This document shows, piece by piece, positions 1 to 11,314 of a DNA stretch of 64,000 bases. The notes under the pieces are model-generated. The model was not told the DNA's origin. It was given only the letters and a program-made list of their open reading frames with translations, and ran no database searches. The stretch is taken from positions 1,884 to 65,883 of the forward strand of contig JAAOMT010000627.1 in assembly GCA_016748015.1 (NCBI GenBank). The letters are read 5' to 3'. The number at the start of each line of letters is the position of its first letter. The first letter of the stretch is position 1. Both the position numbers and the translations under genes were made by a program. The stretch comes from Geosiphon pyriformis (taxonomy: Eukaryota > Glomeromycota > Glomeromycetes > Archaeosporales > Geosiphonaceae).

Positions 1-656
1 TCAAAAACTAATGTTAGCTTTAAAAACAATACCCGAATTATCTATTACTGTTACTGGAAACCACATTAATTATACCCAAACAGAAGTAGTTACAAAGTTA
101 GCCCCAAATTCATGAAAATATTACCCATATAAGAAGAACACAAGAAGTTATTCTGGAATTTACCTGCCAGAACTTTTAAAGCTTGCTTTAAGAGAAAACT
201 TAATACTCACTCCTATTAGTATTCCACCAAATGCTACTATTCAACAAAAACTTCAACTGTGTCTTAATGAAGAAAACTACAACTATACTCCAATATATAG
301 ATATTTTTACATTGGAAAAACACTTCACGAACAAAAATGGAAGCTTACAGCAGCAAATCTTATAAAAGAAGCTATTCAGAAACAACTCCACAATAAATTC
401 AAGACAACAGCTGAATCAACAAACAGTCGCTACAAGTTCAGAGCTGTTCTTAGACTTTATAACCTATTTCACACCTGTAAAAACGTCCTACAAAACCCAA
501 TTTTACAACCCTTGAAGATTCAATATATTGGAAAGCTCACAAAACTGGAATTTCAAAAATTTTCAGACCAAATTTTTTTAATAATCTTGGATTACTATTT
601 GGAAATTACAGACAGTACTTAGACTTTGACAGAGCTCAGTCTTGAGGAGAAGATTA
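1..656 (+). pseudogene. Accessory ORF at the 3' end of a Gypsy element, one internal stop
   Basis: An ATG at 10-12 opens a frame of about 200 codons up to a TAG near 619; a TGA at 112-114 interrupts it where the context (NS*KYYPY) suggests a former tryptophan. I do not recognise the product. It is rich in K, Y, L and N, with phrases such as SYSGIYLPELLK, YTPIYRYFYIGKTLHE and SRYKFRAVLRLYNLF, and shows no signal peptide or clear membrane helix. It lies directly upstream of an LTR, that is, downstream of where integrase should be, in the position of an env or accessory gene. A heavily mutated homologue sits in the same position at 40,291-40,931, so it belongs to the LTR-A Gypsy family. The upstream gag-pol lies outside the window. 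Confidence 0.7.
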
Positions 657-1633
657 TATTACCAGACGAAATTAGAGATATTATTTAGCATGAAATTATC
701 TTTATAATCCCTATCATTAATTAGCATATATTATTGTTTCAAATTATCACTTATTACATTAGCAAAAATGTCCAAAATTATCATTTAATTAATAACTCAA
801 TTTGTACATAACACAGATGTAACCTAATTGTGATGATTAATCATGCAATACCCCAAAATACATAACATTCAAAAGTTTGCTGAAATTTGTAGAAATTCAT
901 CGAAATAATTAATAGTTCACCGAAATATCTATTAGTTTGCAGAAATAACTTGTAGTTTACCAAAATGTATCTTTAGTTCAGCAAAATTGTAGAAAAGAGC
1001 AAAGTTCAAGTTCATAGAATAGTGTTATGACAAGTTGTATAAAAGAAAAGCTTTTCTTTTCGAGGAAATGTATCTTACTTCAGATTTAACAATTAAAATC
1101 ATCCTTTACACACAAAAACAAAATAAAATATCAAATAATTTGAAAAATCAAATTCTTAATTATTTCCCTTTGAAATTAACCAATTTCTACTAAACAGTTT
1201 GAAATTGATTAACTACCAATTTCAGTAAACTGTTAGTGACTCCAGACCTGAATAGAAAACGTTTCCCTTGACAGAATTCTATTTCTTTTACATTTTTTTT
1301 ACTTCTTTTTTATTTTTTTATAATCATTAGGGTAGCCTATAGATGGGATTCCTGTAGAAGAGTTGACTTTCACAGCAAAGTAACTACACATTTTTAGTGA
1401 ACTTTCAGATGAGCAATTCCTGGGAAAGAGTTGACATTTACTACAATGTAACTACATAAAGTAACTGGCATGGAATTGGCCATTCCACTTATAAGCCCAG
1501 CAGTTCAAATTATAGGAGATAATTTGAAAATAAATTCAGTTACTGGAGGTTCAACTACTTCCTGGAAACATGAATTCACAGCAAGTCAACATCAACAACA
1601 TTTAAGAAAAGAGACCAAAAACCTCCAGTAACA
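657..1633 (+). repeat. LTR-A, 3' LTR of a Gypsy element (977 bp)
   Basis: It begins TATTACCAG (TG changed to TA) right after the purine-rich GAGGAGAAGA and ends CTCCAGTAACA. Four other copies lie in the window at 6,599-7,558, 22,911-23,881 (reverse), 40,932-41,234 (truncated) and 46,670-47,606. The copy holds an array of six ~20-bp units at about 874-995, a TATA box at 1,038, and a 12-bp inverted repeat (GTTACTGGAGGT at 1,539-1,550, ACCTCCAGTAAC at 1,621-1,632). The two solo copies have perfect 4-bp target duplications, which fixes the LTR ends. Confidence 0.85.
1038..1060 (+). promoter_or_regulatory. LTR-A TATA box overlapping a 20-bp palindrome
   Basis: TATAAAA at 1,038-1,044 overlaps the perfect palindrome AAAAGAAAAGCTTTTCTTTT at 1,041-1,060. 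The TATA motif and the following purine/pyrimidine switch recur in the other LTR-A copies near 6,970, 23,525 (reverse) and 47,000. This is the likely RNA polymerase II promoter of the element, marking the U3/R boundary. The assignment is from position and conservation only. Confidence 0.55.
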
Positions 1634-2389
1634 CCATATTCATTAAACTTATAATAATAAAAAAAATAAAAAAATTAACAATAATACAAAAAATTAACCA
1701 ATTATAAAATATTATAATAATAATACAAAAATTTATATAGTAATAATTATAATAATAGTAAAAAAATATTATATTATAATAGTAGTAAATATTATTTTAA
1801 AATAACAAAAATAAAGTATTACAATATGTTATTTTACAGAATTATTAATATATATATATATAATATAATTTTAATATTAAAAAAACGGATTAGAAATTTC
1901 AAATTTTAATATTAAAAAATATTTAATATTTGATAAATCTTTTAATTAATAAAAATAACAATAAAATATTGTTGAAAAATTAAATTATTATTACAAAATT
2001 ATTATAAAATTACTTATATTTATTATTAAATAAAACTATTGTTTGTTAATAAAATTTATTAAAAAAATTATTATTTTATTTAGAAAAATATTTAAAAAAT
2101 ATTAATATTTGTGTTTTAAATTAGAGAAATATTTCAAACAATTACAAAATTAATCTTTAATTACAATAAATAAAATTTAAAATTAGGTTTTAAAAAGTAC
2201 AATATATATAATATAATAAAAAATTTTTATTTAAAACCAAAAATAGTATTTTAATAATAATTAAAAATTGCTTTAATTTAATATTAATTAAAAAAAATAT
2301 TTTAAAAAAGTGTTATTTAACTTTAAAAAGCTTTAAATATTAAATTAATAAAATAAAAATAAAAAATAAAAATAAAAATAATTTTTTAT
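1634..2389. other. AT-rich spacer without a gene
   Basis: Almost only A and T with (AAAAAT)n-like runs near 2,341-2,385. The last part is probably the 3' tail of the minus-strand LINE that follows. I see no coding potential, and it resembles nothing else here that I could align with confidence. Confidence 0.5.
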
Positions 2390-5300
2390 TATTATTTTAT
2401 TTAATAAGTAAGATTCAAATATTATCTAGTATAATATATTAAACTAAATAATCTAAACTAGAATTATGTATTTAACTATATATAACCAGTTATTTAAGCC
2501 AATCAAAACAAAATTATATACAAAAACCATGTTTTTAATATCAAAAAAATAAACATAATTTATATATATTAAAATTAACTTTAAAAGCTTTAACAATCTT
2601 AAGCAGTTTAATTATATTACTAAACAATACAAATAACAAACTAACAATAATCACAAAAATAGTTTTATCATATAAAATAAGACTATTCTTTTCTATAAAA
2701 GTTTGATGTTTAAAATAAACAAATCAGATATTATTTGTATAAGTTAATTTAAAACTATATACAAAATTCATAATTTTTTCATTAGTAATTTTGGTATTTT
2801 TAAAAATTAAAAAAGATTCTTAAAACCAGTTTTAAAAAACAAATTTTTTATATAAAACTGTATATACTAAAATATTAGAAAAACACAAAGAAAATAATTG
2901 TAAAATACATAAGAAAAACTTAAACAAACTTTTAAATAACTATATAAAATTTAACAGTTTTTTACAAGATTTATCATCTAATTTACAAGAAAAAACATGA
3001 TTTGAAAACTCAATATTCTTACAAAACAAATATAAAATACAATATTAGTATTTATTATATAGATATTTTATAAATAATTATAAACAATCTGTAATATAAA
3101 GTTTTTATAAAATAAAAATATGCTTTAGCTATAACTTTACTTATAAATTCTGTTAATATGTGAAAATTAGAATGTTACACTAGCAATAATTTGAACCAAT
3201 CTATATTTTTAAGTAAATTAGTTTTTAAAACACAAATACCAGATCTAATTTTTTAATAAACACAATAAATTATCTAAAAAATTCTATAAACAAAATACTT
3301 TGTATTTTTTAAAACAATTTTATTATTAACTTTAATAAAATATTGTTACTTATAGAAAAATAAAAATTATAATAGGTAAAAAAATAGGTAATAGAAAATT
3401 GTTATAGTAAAAAAAAAAATTTCAGAATTTTTCTCAAAAAATTAGAATTTTAAAATTCCAGAATTTCAAGATTTTTTTGAGAAATTGAAAAATTTTAAAA
3501 AATCTTATATAATAAGAAATATGTATATATAATAGTAATATTAGAAGCAAGAAAAAAAGTTAATTAGATTCAGACAGATATTTAGATAAATAATCATTAA
3601 AAATATCTTTTTTTTATTAATAGTTACTATTACTAAAAGTAAAATCATACTTATATTAATAAAATACATTTTACTATCTAAATTCATATCATTATTGATT
3701 GCTTAAAGAATACTTATTGTTTTATACTATCAACAATTAATGTTAATAAAATCCAAAACTTAATTACATTAAAACAATAGCTTTTAATTATAGTTATTAA
3801 TAGAATACTAATTTTTGATTTTTTTTCTTTTTTTTTATTGTTTTTTTGTTGTTTATTAATTTATTAAAAAATAAGTACTAAAATATTGATGTTAAAAATA
3901 GTCTGGTAAAAGACCCAAGAAACAAAAGTAAAAACTTAAAGATAGTTTATTAAAAAAACACAATTGCTAAATTAAATCAGTCATTATATTAAAGACAAAA
4001 ATTGAGAAGAAATCAATAATTAAATCTTTATTTATTATACAAAAAACTTAAACCAAAACTTTTAGATTATGAAAATTTTTAAAAATCATTATTATTAACA
4101 GCTATTGAACATTAAGTTACAGGTTTGTTATTTATTTTAGCACCCAAATAATTATTTGTAATAATGTTTTTGTATATAACTTAAAAGCACCACATTTGAA
4201 AATAAAACTGTATTAGCCAAAACATTAGGTTTTTTAATGTTTAAAACATTCAAATAGTTTTTAACTTTGTGTTAATTAATACTTAAATTTTTTTTCTTAA
4301 TAATATTTACAATATATTAATACTTAATTCAACAATAATTACAAAAATCTAATAAAACCAAAGCCAACTTTAAATAATATATATGTTCAAAACTACTTGG
4401 CTATTAGAAAACAATTTAATTGTATAAAAAAAAAATATTCTAAAGCAAACACAATAGTTTGCAACTTAGTTATAATAAAAGATATTAATTTAGACACTTT
4501 AATATCTAAACCCAGATTTATGTTTTTAAAAAAAGCCAAAACATTAGTCTTTATTTTAATAATATTCAAATTGCTAAAAAAAACTACTGGTATAAACAAA
4601 AAAGCAAGCTATATTAACATCTAATAGTTGGTAATAAACCAAATTAAACTTATATGAACTAAAAACATATAAAAATTGAAAGCTAATAGCCAAAAATAAG
4701 TTAAAAATACAGAAAACTAACCTATTTAAAAATTTAGTAGCAGATTTAAACCAATCAAAAACAGAATTCCAAAAATCCAATCTTTTTCAACATTTAAAAA
4801 TTTTTTAGTTAAAAACATCACTTTTTTTATTATATAATTATTTAACAAAAACAATATTAAACTATTTAAGTAAATAAGACATCTTAAAAAAGACAAATCT
4901 ATCTAAGATTATTAATATTAAAATCCTATTTTAAAAGCAAAATACCAAACACAAAAAATTGATTAAAAACAAATTATAATCACAAAAAAAATAAACCACA
5001 CTAATTAAAAAATTGTTTAATAAATTAATCTTAAAATAGACTAGATAGCATAAAAAGTGACAAAGAGACCAGCTTAAAACTTATAAGTTAAGAAATTTAT
5101 AAATGAACAAATAGTTCAAGATGCTATATATATTATAAAAACTTAGCATAAAAGCCAATTTGTTTTTAGTTTGCACTTGTTTAAAAGTTTTTAAACTATA
5201 CAAAGAAAAAAAATAAATTATATAATTCAAAAAGTTTAAAAGTAAACAAGATTTAAACTTTAAGCTCTTATAAATTAAAGTGTTTTATTTATTATATACT

Positions 5301-6000
5301 CTATTAAAAATAAAACTAAATTAAGTTTTATAGTTAATAATAAAATAAAGTACTATTAAAACCAAATATAGAAACTATTTATTAGAAATAGCTTTTTTTA
5401 AAACTCTATTAGCAAAAAAATTAATGTTTAAATAAGTCTTTACCAAATTAGATTTAAATAAACTCTTTGTTAAAAAAAATACTTAAATATCTATAAAATT
5501 TTTTTTTTTAGTCATCAAAATTGGCAAATTACTAATCAACAAAAAATGATTCATAATTCTATGATTGATTAAAATAACCACTGTTTTATTATTATTAAGT
5601 AAATTATTATTAATTTAAAAAAATTTATTTATAATATTTAAAATATATTAAGTTGTAATTTAATTGTTATCTATTTAAATAGTACTATTAACAAATATAT
5701 TAATAACAAAAAATGTTAAATTAATCTGATTTTTTACATGTCTTATTTTAGTTATAAACTTAAAATTAATTTTATATTTATATATATTTTCTTGTTTTTT
5801 AATTTTATACAGAAAAAAATCATAGAAAATATGCTAGAAAAGAAAAAAAAATACTTTACTTTGATTTAATTTATCAAACACTTAATATCTATCTGTTAAG
5901 TTAAAGTTAATTATAGCTTAATTAACTTAATTATTGTAAATATTACTAAAAAACTTAATAAATCTGTTATACATTTTAACATGAATTAAACTGTTTTTTA
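2390..6000 (-). mobile_element. LINE-4: heavily decayed, 5'-truncated LINE
   Basis: The 3' end (about 2,400-2,650) aligns with the reverse complement of the LINE-3 3' end at 49,100-49,380, including a shared stretch AAAGYTTTAACAAT followed by TTAAGYARTTTAATTATAT. Further in, 5,160-5,260, 5,480-5,500, 5,620-5,700 and 5,770-5,860 align to LINE-1 at 19,965-20,060, 20,273, 20,425-20,500 and 20,540-20,650, the reverse transcriptase region. Similarity fades near 6.0 kb, so the element lacks ORF1 and the endonuclease. Every reading frame is full of stops and nearly all G and C are gone, so no ORF here should be called a gene. Confidence 0.7.
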
Positions 6001-6598
6001 AATATATTATTACAAATAAACTTAATAAAATAAAAATCATAATTTTTGGTGTTTATGCTTTGGTATTTGAAAGTAGATTGTGTGTAGATATAATAGTTTC
6101 TCTAATATTATAGGTTATCAGTCTCTAAAAATTTTTAATATATGTAAATTTAACTGTAAAGTTCTTTGATTATAAAATACAGAAATAGATTTTCTAGCAG
6201 ATTTTATTTGTAGATATAAGTTTTTTTCTCTAAGCTAATTAAGTACACTCATTATAATCTGGTATTGTTTTTTCATTTTTTTAGTAAACTAATAAAATAA
6301 AATTAATATTTAACACTAAAGAAAGCTTTTTTCTTTTATTAGATTATTATGAAGTCTATTTTTAAACAGTTAATTTTTAATGTTATTACTTTACAAAAAA
6401 AAAATTAAAGATAAAAAAAAAATAAAATGAAAAAAATAGAAAAATATAATTAATATTATTAATTACCATAATTAAGAACAATTGGTTCAAGTTATTAGAG
6501 TTTTAAAGCTATTTATGCTAATAATATTTAATCTGAAGTGAAGATAACAAAAACAATTAATTTAATTTTAATAATCAGAATATAAAAATCATGTATAA
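6001..6598. other. AT-rich stretch between LINE-4 and Gypsy-3
   Basis: No coding region and no convincing match elsewhere in the window. About 6,060-6,250 keeps slightly more G and C than its surroundings and may be older unique sequence. Confidence 0.4.
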
Positions 6599-7558
6599 TA
6601 TTATTAATAAAATTTTAATCATTAATTAACATAAAATTACTCTTATAATTTTTATTATTAATTAATATATAGTATTATTATTTTAATTATTATTTATTAA
6701 TTAATCAAAATTATTAAACATTATTATTTAATTAATAATCTAATTTATAGAATACACAATTGTAATAATCAGATTATGTAATACACTAAACTTTATAATA
6801 TTCAAGAATTTGTCAAAATTTGTAAAATTTTGTAAATTAATTTAATAATTCACTAAAATAATTTATAGTTTATAAAAACAATTTATAATTTATTAAAATG
6901 TATTTTTAAATTCATTAAAACTATAGTAAAAAAAGTACAAGTTTAAAGAATAATACTACAATAAATTGTATAAAAGAAGAGCTTTTCTTTTCGAGAAAAT
7001 ATATTTTAGCTTAAATTATCTTTTATTAGAAATATTTTTTTAGTAATTATACAAATTACTTCAATAAAAACTGTCTTAAAAACAACAAAAATTATAAATA
7101 TTTTACTTAAAATTCTCTGAATTCTAACTAATATTTTAAAATTGATTAGTTATCAATTTTAATAATTTATTAATAATTCCAAGTCTAGATAAAAACAATT
7201 TTCTTAATAAATTTACATTTCTTTTATTTTTTATTTTTTATTATTATAATCATTAAGATACCCTATAAACAAATTTTTTGTAAAAGAGTTAATTTTTACA
7301 GCAAAGTAACTATATATTTTAATAAGCTTTTAGATAAGCAATTCCTAAAAAAAAGTAAATTTTTACTATAAAATAACTATATAAATAAATAGCACAGAAT
7401 TGGTCATTCTACTTATAAGCTTAGCAGTTTAAATTATAGAAGATAATTTGAAAATAAATTCAGTTATTAAAGATTTATTAGTTTTTAATAATTAAAAACC
7501 AACAACAAAACAATATTAACAACATAAAAGAAAAAAGACCCAAAAATTTCTAGTAGTA
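6599..7558 (+). repeat. LTR-A copy, 5' LTR of Gypsy-3 (decayed)
   Basis: It aligns end to end with 657-1,633. It starts TATTATTAATAAAATTTTAA against TGTTACCAGTAAAATTTTAG in the 40,932 copy, with differences of C to T and G to A type, and ends TTCTAGTAGTA. The TATA box near 6,968 (TATAAAAG) is preserved. Confidence 0.8.
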
Positions 7559-7568
7559 TTTGGTGTTC
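7559..7568 (+). other. Primer binding site of Gypsy-3
   Basis: TTTGGTGTTC directly follows the 5' LTR. The intact-looking counterpart in Gypsy-1, directly after its 5' LTR, is TTTGGTGCTC. One C to T change separates them. The cognate tRNA was not identified. Confidence 0.5.
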
Positions 7569-7675
7569 TTTTATGGAAATAACACAGCAACAATTAAATC
7601 AAAGTAGTAATTACATTAGACATAACAATTCTAAAATATTATTGTTACAGATTAGAGTAATAATTTAATAAATAG

Positions 7676-8590
7676 TGTTACAAGTGATTATTTGGGGTCT
7701 CAAAGCAAATAACAAACCTGTAACTTGGTGCTCAATTGATAATGTTAGTAATATCTGAAAGTGTTTTGATTTGAAGGTTTTTTATTGGAGTTTTTTATAT
7801 AATAGACAGAGATTCTCATGTTATTTTATCCATCGCTTTTCAGAATCGCAATTTTGTCAATTTTTTTCTTAACATAGTGGCTGGCAATCCTCTGATAAGC
7901 AATCCGTAATTCTTATGTATTCTATCCACTTACAGGGGTCTTTTACTAGGCAATCTTTGACATTAATACTTAGTGCTTAATTTTTAATCAATTAGTATAC
8001 ACAACAAAATAAAGCAAAAATAAAGAGATAAGGAAAAATAAAGACAATAAGCCAAGGCAATATAAGTTAGTATTTTGTCAATAGCCATGATCAAAGACTA
8101 TTGTTCCTGCAGGTTTTAAGTATCAATTACTATCAACATTTAGAGTTAATAGCAAAAAATTGGATTTAAGATGCTGAATAAGTATATTTATTGATATTTT
8201 GGAATAATATGGTTTTTAACTGAGGAATAGTAACTAATAAATTTCTGTTTGAGTATTCTGTCTTTTTTGTTTCTAATGCTACTGCTATATATATTTATTT
8301 TCTAGTTTTACAGAATTGCTTTGGATTGTCTGTTTTTGCTAGCTATTACTTTGTTTTTTAATATTATAATTAATTATTCTATATTATAACATGTTATCTA
8401 ACATTATTACATGTTATTCTGTATTATCTTATATTATAATACATTATCCCATGTTATAACACGTTATCCTATGTTATAACACATTATCTAACATTATTGT
8501 ACACTATTCTGTGTCTTTTCATGTTTTGTTATGTTTTTCTTCAGATCATGTTTTTCTTTTTTTCTTTGATAGGCTTTTTTTCTTCAAATA
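7676..8590 (-). repeat. LTR-B, 3' LTR of Gypsy-1
   Basis: It is a direct repeat of 16,971-17,865, starting TGTTACAAGTGATTATTTGG on the plus strand. It has a degenerate tandem array of about 18-20 bp units (TATGTTATAACACATTATCC-like) at about 8,368-8,510, present also in the other LTR at about 17,660-17,790. Confidence 0.85.
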
Positions 8591-8596
8591 ATATTA

Positions 8597-8610
8597 TCTC
8601 CTCTTTTTTT
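8597..8610 (-). other. Polypurine tract of Gypsy-1
   Basis: Reads AAAAAAAGAGGAGA on the minus strand, six bases from the 3' LTR. This is where plus-strand cDNA priming is expected. Confidence 0.65.
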
Positions 8611-8619
8611 AATATTGAG

Positions 8620-9450
8620 CTCCTATGAAGTCGGTTATGTTTGTTGATAAAACTTTGTTTATGTAATATTTAATAGTTATGTCAACTATGGCTTTTTGTA
8701 GATCTTCAAACTGTTGATTGGTCATTTGTCCTATGTTGTTGACTGTTATTTTTTTTAAAGATCCATCCAATAGTACATTTGGACAATGTTAGAAAGTAAC
8801 ATATAATTGACATGCTGTCTTGTAGTATAGTGTCAGGTTGCTTCTTTTTATGAATTCTTCTACTTGTCATATTGCTTTTTTGTTGAAAGTTTTCTGGTTG
8901 TAGTCTCCATATGGGTTTTCTAAGTCTAGTTGTTCCCTAATTTTGTAAAACCAATATGTTGAAGGGAGTCTTTTTTTTCACTTCTGAACATTGTCTGGTG
9001 TTCATTCTCCTGTTTCAGGAGTTTGGTTTCATGAGCTAAAGATTTTTTAATTATTTCTAGCTTAAGGGCCAAATATGTTGTATATAATTGTTTTTGTCTT
9101 CTATCTAATTTTTTCACTCTTTCTTCTTCCTTTCCTCTTTTTTTTCCATGTTTCATCCAAGAAGTATATTTAATTCTTTTTTGTAAAATTTTCTTTCTGG
9201 ACGGAATATAAGAATGGGAACAGTTAGTTCTAGTTGAACTCTTGCCTATTTTTCTCTTCCCTTTATCTTTATATCTTATCTCTTTTTTATTGATTATAAT
9301 TTTTATTTGAAATGTAGATTTTTGAATTTTATTAAATAATTGTTTAGATAATTTTAAAATTTTGTTTAAAAGATCCATGTTTGAAATTTCTATCATTCTT
9401 TTTTTTGTGGTCTTGAGGCTTATATGCATGTAATATCTAGATTTCGGCAC
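8620..9450 (-). pseudogene. Lysine-rich accessory ORF of Gypsy-1 downstream of integrase, frameshifted
   Basis: The first part (8,926-9,450) is an open frame of about 174 codons, very rich in K, R and E, with a helical-looking stretch (about 9,000-9,130) of coiled-coil type. A run of eight A in GAAGTGAAAAAAAAGAC near 8,967 (minus sense) shifts the frame. In the next frame the sequence continues with LPSTYWFYKIREQLDLENPY and a region to about 8,625 with only a few stops. I recognise no domain. It is not homologous, as far as I can see, to the accessory ORF of the LTR-A family, so the two Gypsy lineages carry different genes in the env position. An alternative is a C-terminal tail of pol. Confidence 0.5.
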
Positions 9451-9519
9451 ATGTGTAGCTATGTCTTGATAATTATGATTGGTTCCATATTTCGTGGTAT
9501 ATCTTTTGGTCTGATTAAT

Positions 9520-10614
9520 AGAATTTGTGCTCCTAATTGTGGTTCCACTGATGTTGATTTTTTGTGTTTGATAAATTTTTAAACAATTTTTATGTGCTGT
9601 TCTTTTCAGAATTCTGTTTTCTAATCATAACTTGTAAGATTCGTTTCCTAAAATTTTGTGTATGTAAAATGGTCTGTCCCATTTTGGATCAAACTTTCCA
9701 TTCCACTGTTTTTTCACTTTGGTATAATGTAATAGTACTTTGTCTCCAATCTTAAATTCGACTGGTTTATTTGGTAATTGGTTATTGTGTCGTTTTTTTT
9801 GCTTTTCTTGAGACTTTTGAATGTTATCAGCTGCTTTTTGTCATCTGTTTTCTAGTGTTTCCATTAGGTCATATGTTCTTCTCAGCAATGTTTCTTGGAA
9901 ATTGTCTTCTGTTATTGGTTTCATTGGATATGTATTGATCTTTATCTTAACTGGTAATGTTGCCGTTCTATTGTATACTAATTTAAATAGTGTTGCTTGT
10001 ATAGTATCTTGCTTCATCATTTGATAAGCAAATAATACTGATAATATAAATAAATCCCATTTGTTCTGGTTTTTTTAACTGATCTTGGCTATCAGTTTGC
10101 ACAATGTTCTATTGAATTTTTTGACTAATCCATTGGTTTGTGAATAATATGGTGATGATAATAGTCTCTTTATTCTGAATCTTTGACTCAGTTCTGTTAA
10201 TGTTCTATTTACAAAGTGAATTCCTTGGTCGGATAATAATTTTTTTGGACATCTATGTCAACAAATCAAATCTTAATAGATGAATTTGGCAACAGATTCT
10301 GCATCTGCTCTTTGAATTGCTTTTGCTTCTGGCCATTTAGTGAGATAATCCATGGCTACTGTGATGTATTTGTTCCTTCTGCTAGTTATTGTTAATGGTT
10401 CAACTAAGTCAATTCCAATACACTCAAATGATTGTCCTATTTTGATTGGTTTTAATGGCTCACTGGATCTTGTTCCTTTTTTTCTTTGACAAACATCACA
10501 ATTTTGCATGTATTGGATGATGTCTAGGTACATGGATGGCCAATAGTATTTATTTCTGGTTCTTTCTATGGTTGCTTCTTTGTGAAAATATCCTGCTGTT
10601 GAATCGGAGTACAT
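9520..10614 (-). pseudogene. Integrase region of Gypsy-1 pol
   Basis: In order on the minus strand: an HHCC-type zinc finger (HKEAT...CDVCQRKK), the catalytic core with GIDLVEPL and VAMDYLTKWPEA, then beyond a stop at 10,273 the second aspartate (LLSDQGIHF), then NGLVKKFNRTL, where the catalytic glutamate of the D,D-35-E triad is lysine (about 10,108-10,140, GAA to AAA). The C-terminal DNA-binding part (about 9,640-9,760) has a KWDRPFYIHKILGN module typical of Gypsy integrases. The enzyme would insert cDNA into chromosomes; this copy cannot, because of the stop and the lost glutamate. Confidence 0.8.
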
Positions 10615-10619
10615 ATTGA

Positions 10620-11310
10620 ATAATATTGTTTCTTTTTCTGGTTTTGTAATTACTCTGGTTGGTTGATTTGAATTCTTTTTGTTTTTTCAATAAAGTATAT
10701 TTTGGTGAGTGATAAAATATTTGGACTGTTGTTTAATATGGTTTTGTTCCTTTTGAGATAATCTCTCCTCAAACCATTGAGTATTTATTAAATATTGAAG
10801 TTGTTGATATTTTTGTGTATTCATCTTTTTGTTATATTTTTGGGTTGAAGTGTTCTTAGATTTGTTTCATTTGTGATAAACTGTTGGCATTTCCATTTTC
10901 TTTTCCTTTTTTGTAGTGTATGATATATTTAAATGGTGAAAGTTCTATTTTTTATTGAGCATGACAATCATTTCCAAATTCTTGCTTCTGAATTGAAGTC
11001 AATCCTTTATGATCAGTGTAAATATTAAACTTCTGGCTTAAGTATTCTTTTCATTTCATGACTGCCCAATAGATTGCTAAGTGTTTTAATACTGGTGTTC
11101 TATAGTTCTTTTCAACTGGATTCAAACTTCAGCTAGCATATACTACTGAATGTTTTCTTTCATTTGGTTCTCTCTGTGATAGTACTGTTCTCAATGCTTG
11201 GCCTGATGTATTGGTGGTAATAATGAATGGTTTGCTGTAATTTGAATACATCAACACTAGAGCTTGAATAATCTTTTTTCTTAATATGTCGAAAGCTTCT
11301 TGCTGGTTTT
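10620..11310 (-). pseudogene. RNase H region of Gypsy-1 pol
   Basis: It lies between reverse transcriptase and integrase and contains motifs of Ty3/Gypsy RNase H: ITTNTSGQAL (TDAS-type motif, aspartate lost), HSVVYAS, EKNYRTPVLKHLA and the IYTDHKGL motif. Several stops interrupt it. Assigned by motif order. Confidence 0.6.
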
Positions 11311-11314
11311 CTGT

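Noticed and set aside
657-1633. LTR-A first read as a non-autonomous DNA transposon because of its inverted repeats
   Set aside because: It borders a Gypsy accessory ORF and purine tract, has TGTTAC..GTAACA ends, and occurs as solo copies with short duplications, all typical of an LTR.
4393-4780. Open frames of 68-75 codons on both strands
   Set aside because: They lie in the AT-only LINE-4 remnant, overlap each other on opposite strands, and follow from codon poverty rather than coding.
1640-6500. Mitochondrial DNA inserted in the nucleus, suggested by the AT content
   Set aside because: No mitochondrial genes or tRNAs are visible, and most of the stretch aligns with LINE sequences in the window.
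8368-8510. CRISPR-like or satellite array
   Set aside because: Units are degenerate, have no unique spacers, and lie inside an LTR of a eukaryotic element.
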